From an uncultured Granulosicoccaceae bacterium (GTDB taxonomy: Bacteria; Pseudomonadota; Gammaproteobacteria; CALCKW01), in assembly GCA_937925815.1 (NCBI GenBank), contig CALAMQ010000025.1, positions 16,186 through 80,185 on the forward strand: DNA of 64,000 nucleotides, in the 5' to 3' direction. Within the stretch, counting starts at the first letter, position 1. Every line of letters starts with the position of its first letter. Under the pieces are notes generated by a model. The model was given only the letters and a program-made list of their open reading frames with translations. It was not told the origin of the DNA and made no database searches. Shown here in pieces: positions 61,822-64,000 of the stretch. The translations under genes were made by a program, and so were the position numbers.

Positions 61822-62248
61822 ATGCGATCGCATGGCTCAATATTCAACAAACATTATTCGGACAGCTGAGATCTTCAGCCATCATAACCTTCCAGCAGGA
61901 TGCGACTAGCTTGCAATTTGTTGGACATTTTGAATATATGCCAAGCTTGGAATTAGTGCGGAGCTTGGCTCTGAATCTATGCCCTTTCGCTTGCAGATTC
62001 AGCTGTATGGCGTTGGTGTTGGATGCACGCCGCTTTTCGCGACTTGAGTCTGCTGTGAGCGACGAGTCAGATCGGTTGCTATGCTGGACAGGTGTATGAC
62101 CGGGTAGGAGGGCGCCCGAGTTCACATCTGGCGGTGACTCACCTGCGATCTGGCTTTGGTCAGTGAAATTCACGGCGGCGGTTGTGCGCACGCGATGCGG
62201 CAAACAGCGCGTTAGCCTCCACAGTTCTCGATTTGGCAGACAGTGATC
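61822..62248. other. 427-bp region before 2-hydroxyacid dehydrogenase
   Basis: AT-rich compared with the window average. A frame at 61797-62099 exists on the plus strand but begins inside the MITE-like element and has no recognisable sequence; the long minus-strand frame running through 61844-63013 is a shadow of the dehydrogenase gene. No promoter identified with confidence. Confidence 0.5.
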
Positions 62249-63223
62249 ATGAACGTCCATATCCTCGACGACTGGTTCGACACCTTGTGCGGCTTGCCCT
62301 GTTTCACCGCACTTGCCGCTCACGATGTCACGGTTTGGAACGACCACGTCGACGACGTCAATCTGTTGGCTGAACGGCTCGCCGACGCCGAGGCGCTGGT
62401 GCTGTTTCGGGAGCGCACCGCGATCACCGACGCATTGCTCGCCCGATTGCCGCGCCTCAAATTGATTTCCCAGCGCAGTGTCTATCCACACATCGATGTA
62501 CCCGCGTGCACCCGCAACGGCGTGATGCTGTGTTCGAACATGCACGCCGACACGCCGTCCTATGCGGCGGCTGAACTCACGCTGGCGTTGATATTGAGTC
62601 AGTACCGCCAGATACCAGACCAAGCTGCATCCCTGCGAGGCGGCAACTGGCAAATGGGCGTGGGCCGCAGCGTGCGTGGTCGCACACTTGGCCTCTACGG
62701 TTTTGGGCGCATCGCGCGCGTGGTGGCGGGTTACGCCGAGGCGCTTGGATTGCAGGTGCAGTGGTGGGCGTCTGAAGCGGGTCGCGCGCGGGCCGCAGAA
62801 GCTGGCGCGACGCTCGCCTCGTCTCGGCAGACTTTCTTTGAGACATCGGACATTGTCAGCCTGCATGTTCGGCTCAAACCCACCACCCGTGGCATTGTCA
62901 CGGCGGCGGATCTGGCGTGTATGCAGCCTCGAGCGCTGTTGGTGAACACCTCGCGGTCGGGTCTGATCGCGCCAGGGGCACTCGAAGCTGCGGTGCTGCA
63001 AGGGGGCGTGCACGCGGCGGTCGATGTGTTCGACACCGAGCCGTTGACCGATACCGACGATCCCCTCTTAAATCACCCCAATGTGCTCGCCACGCCGCAC
63101 ATCGGTTACGTCACCGAAGACGAATTCGAGCTGCAGTTCAGCGACATCTTCGCGCAGGTGAACGCGTTTGATGCCGGCCTACCAATCCATGTGATCAACC
63201 CCGACGTGGTGACGGCTCAGTAG
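62249..63223 (+). CDS. D-isomer-specific 2-hydroxyacid dehydrogenase family protein
   Basis: A 324-residue NAD-dependent oxidoreductase. The Rossmann motif is LGLYGFGRIARVVAGYAE (about residues 151-168), with SRSGL (Arg, about 233), DVFDTEPL (Glu, about 264) and TPHIGYVTED (His, about 287) as the catalytic Arg-Glu-His set. Members reduce or oxidise 2-hydroxy acids such as phosphoglycerate, glyoxylate or lactate; the substrate here is not evident. The start at 62249 was chosen over a GTG six bases earlier. Ends 40 bases before ureG (convergent). Confidence 0.93.
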   Translation: MNVHILDDWFDTLCGLPCFTALAAHDVTVWNDHVDDVNLLAERLADAEALVLFRERTAITDALLARLPRLKLISQRSVYPHIDVPACTRNGVMLCSNMHADTPSYAAAELTLALILSQYRQIPDQAASLRGGNWQMGVGRSVRGRTLGLYGFGRIARVVAGYAEALGLQVQWWASEAGRARAAEAGATLASSRQTFFETSDIVSLHVRLKPTTRGIVTAADLACMQPRALLVNTSRSGLIAPGALEAAVLQGGVHAAVDVFDTEPLTDTDDPLLNHPNVLATPHIGYVTEDEFELQFSDIFAQVNAFDAGLPIHVINPDVVTAQ

Positions 63224-63263
63224 GTTTGACCTGTTCAGATACGATGCGACAGTCGCGCGCCGT

Positions 63264-63887
63264 TTAGCTGGACGGTGTCAGCAGACCCGCGTGGCAAATA
63301 AAAGACTCAATGGTGTCCAGGCCCTCGCCAGTTTTCATGTTGGCAAAGGTCCAGGGTTTGTCGCCGCGCATCCGATTGGTGTCCGATTCCATAACCTCAA
63401 GCGACGCGCCCACATGGGGTGCGAGGTCGATTTTGTTGATCACCAGAAAATCGCTCTTGGTGATGCCTGGTCCGCCTTTGCGTGGGATTTTCTCGCCTTC
63501 GGCAACGTCGATCACGTAGACCGTGATGTCGGCGAGTTCTGGGCTGAAGGTCGCCGATAGGTTGTCGCCACCGCTTTCGACAAAGACCACGTCGAGGGCG
63601 GGAAACAGCTGCTGCAAGTCGTCGATTGCCGCGAGGTTCATCGAGGCGTCTTCGCGGATAGCGGTGTGCGGACAGCCGCCGGTTTCAACCCCGACAATGC
63701 GTTCGGCTGGCAGGGCGCCGGACTCGGTGAGGATGCGCTGGTCTTCCCGGGTGTAGATGTCGTTGGTGACAACGGCGATGTCGAAACGCTCGCGCATCGA
63801 TTTGCACAAGGCTTCGAGCAGGGCGGTTTTGCCGGATCCGACCGGGCCGCCGACGCCGACGCGCAACGGGGAGCTGTCTGTTGTCAT
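63264..63887 (-). CDS. ureG: Urease accessory GTPase UreG
   Basis: A 207-residue GTPase that delivers Ni2+ to urease. P-loop [18 protein letters not shown] (about residues 11-28), the Cys-Pro-His metal site in [17 protein letters not shown] (about 66-82) and [11 protein letters not shown] (about 149) are diagnostic. ATG at 63887 ([13 protein letters not shown]) was chosen; the longer frame runs into ureF on another frame. Upstream is ureF, so the urease cluster continues to the right. Last gene of the cluster in this window. Confidence 0.97.
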   Translation of the reverse strand: MTTDSSPLRVGVGGPVGSGKTALLEALCKSMRERFDIAVVTNDIYTREDQRILTESGALPAERIVGVETGGCPHTAIREDASMNLAAIDDLQQLFPALDVVFVESGGDNLSATFSPELADITVYVIDVAEGEKIPRKGGPGITKSDFLVINKIDLAPHVGASLEVMESDTNRMRGDKPWTFANMKTGEGLDTIESFICHAGLLTPSS

Positions 63888-63897
63888 GGTGTGGTTC

Positions 63898-64000
63898 TCA
63901 AGAGCGGTAGAGGCGGGTGTACTGGGTTTCGTGGGCGGCGCTGGCGAAGCTTGCCGCTGGCAGCGAAAAGCCAATGTCGTCGTCTTCGACAGCGGCACTG
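63898..64000 (-). CDS. ureF: Urease accessory protein UreF, C-terminal end (partial)
   Basis: The last 33 codons, read on the minus strand, end in [18 protein letters not shown] and [11 protein letters not shown], the C-terminus typical of UreF, which acts with UreG and UreH in nickel loading of urease. The gene is cut by the window edge. Its stop lies 10 bases before the ureG start. Confidence 0.85.
   Translation of the reverse strand, partial: SAAVEDDDIGFSLPAASFASAAHETQYTRLYRS

Noticed and set aside
61797..62099. 100-residue plus-strand frame after the MITE-like element
   Set aside because: Starts inside the mobile element and has no similarity I recognise; no ribosome site.
61844..63013. 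389-residue minus-strand frame
   Set aside because: It is opposite the dehydrogenase gene for most of its length and the remainder (61844-62240) has no recognisable sequence.

Overview
The window looks like a chromosomal stretch of a Gram-negative gammaproteobacterium, probably free-living and perhaps marine (the habitat is inference from the gene set). Signs are the ffh/ypjD/corB cluster, rpsP-rimM-trmD-rplS, minCDE, pcnB-folK, adenylate kinase, outer-membrane porins, Slt-type transglycosylase, BolA, Hsp15 and the two-subunit B12-dependent ribonucleotide reductase known from Pseudomonas. GC content is high, with GC-rich third positions in most genes. I saw no rRNA, tRNA, CRISPR array or intact insertion sequence. 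Most of the window is dense core genome in short operons.

Layout: 1-2.8 kb, a periplasmic DUF2059-like protein and a class I aminotransferase; 2.8-8.2 kb, proS, a small conserved protein with a PerM/AI-2E transporter, then dapA, a hidden 58-residue lipoprotein and an MBL hydrolase; 8.2-16.8 kb, a long minus-strand run (ypjD, corB-like, radA, an orphan histidine kinase, xseB, ispA, dxs) covering isoprenoid supply, DNA repair and envelope or ion functions; 17-24.5 kb, ffh, PhzF-like, deaD, an oxidoreductase and the ribosome-maturation operon; 24.5-31.9 kb, htpG behind a sigma32-like promoter, a GGDEF-EAL protein, two c-type cytochromes, YcgL, GST and Hsp15.

32-41.6 kb holds amt-glnK (ammonium uptake and PII), pcnB-folK, a ComEA-like protein, a thiolase and a 3-hydroxyacyl-CoA dehydrogenase (beta-oxidation or polyhydroxyalkanoate metabolism) either side of a ClC channel, and trmH. 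41.8-47.7 kb holds a complete metal-import module: divergent mntR, a substrate-binding protein with His-His-Glu-Asp ligands, an ATPase and two permeases, with a short-chain dehydrogenase-like gene translationally coupled at the end. 47.8-58.3 kb holds adk, a methyltransferase, slt, bolA, two porins, an RpiR regulator, minCDE and small conserved genes. 58.3-60.6 kb is nrdJa-nrdJb, preceded by a pair of NrdR-box-like sites exactly 31 bp apart.

The only clearly accessory stretch is 60.6-62.25 kb. It has an inverted repeat, a lone DUF3391 (HD-GYP N-terminal) ORF and a 174-bp MITE-like element with imperfect terminal inverted repeats. After it come a D-2-hydroxyacid dehydrogenase and the end of a urease accessory cluster (ureG and the last codons of ureF). 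I found no convincing new multi-gene system. The best leads are the small lipoprotein, the accessory stretch, the metal operon's extra gene and the regulatory sites.
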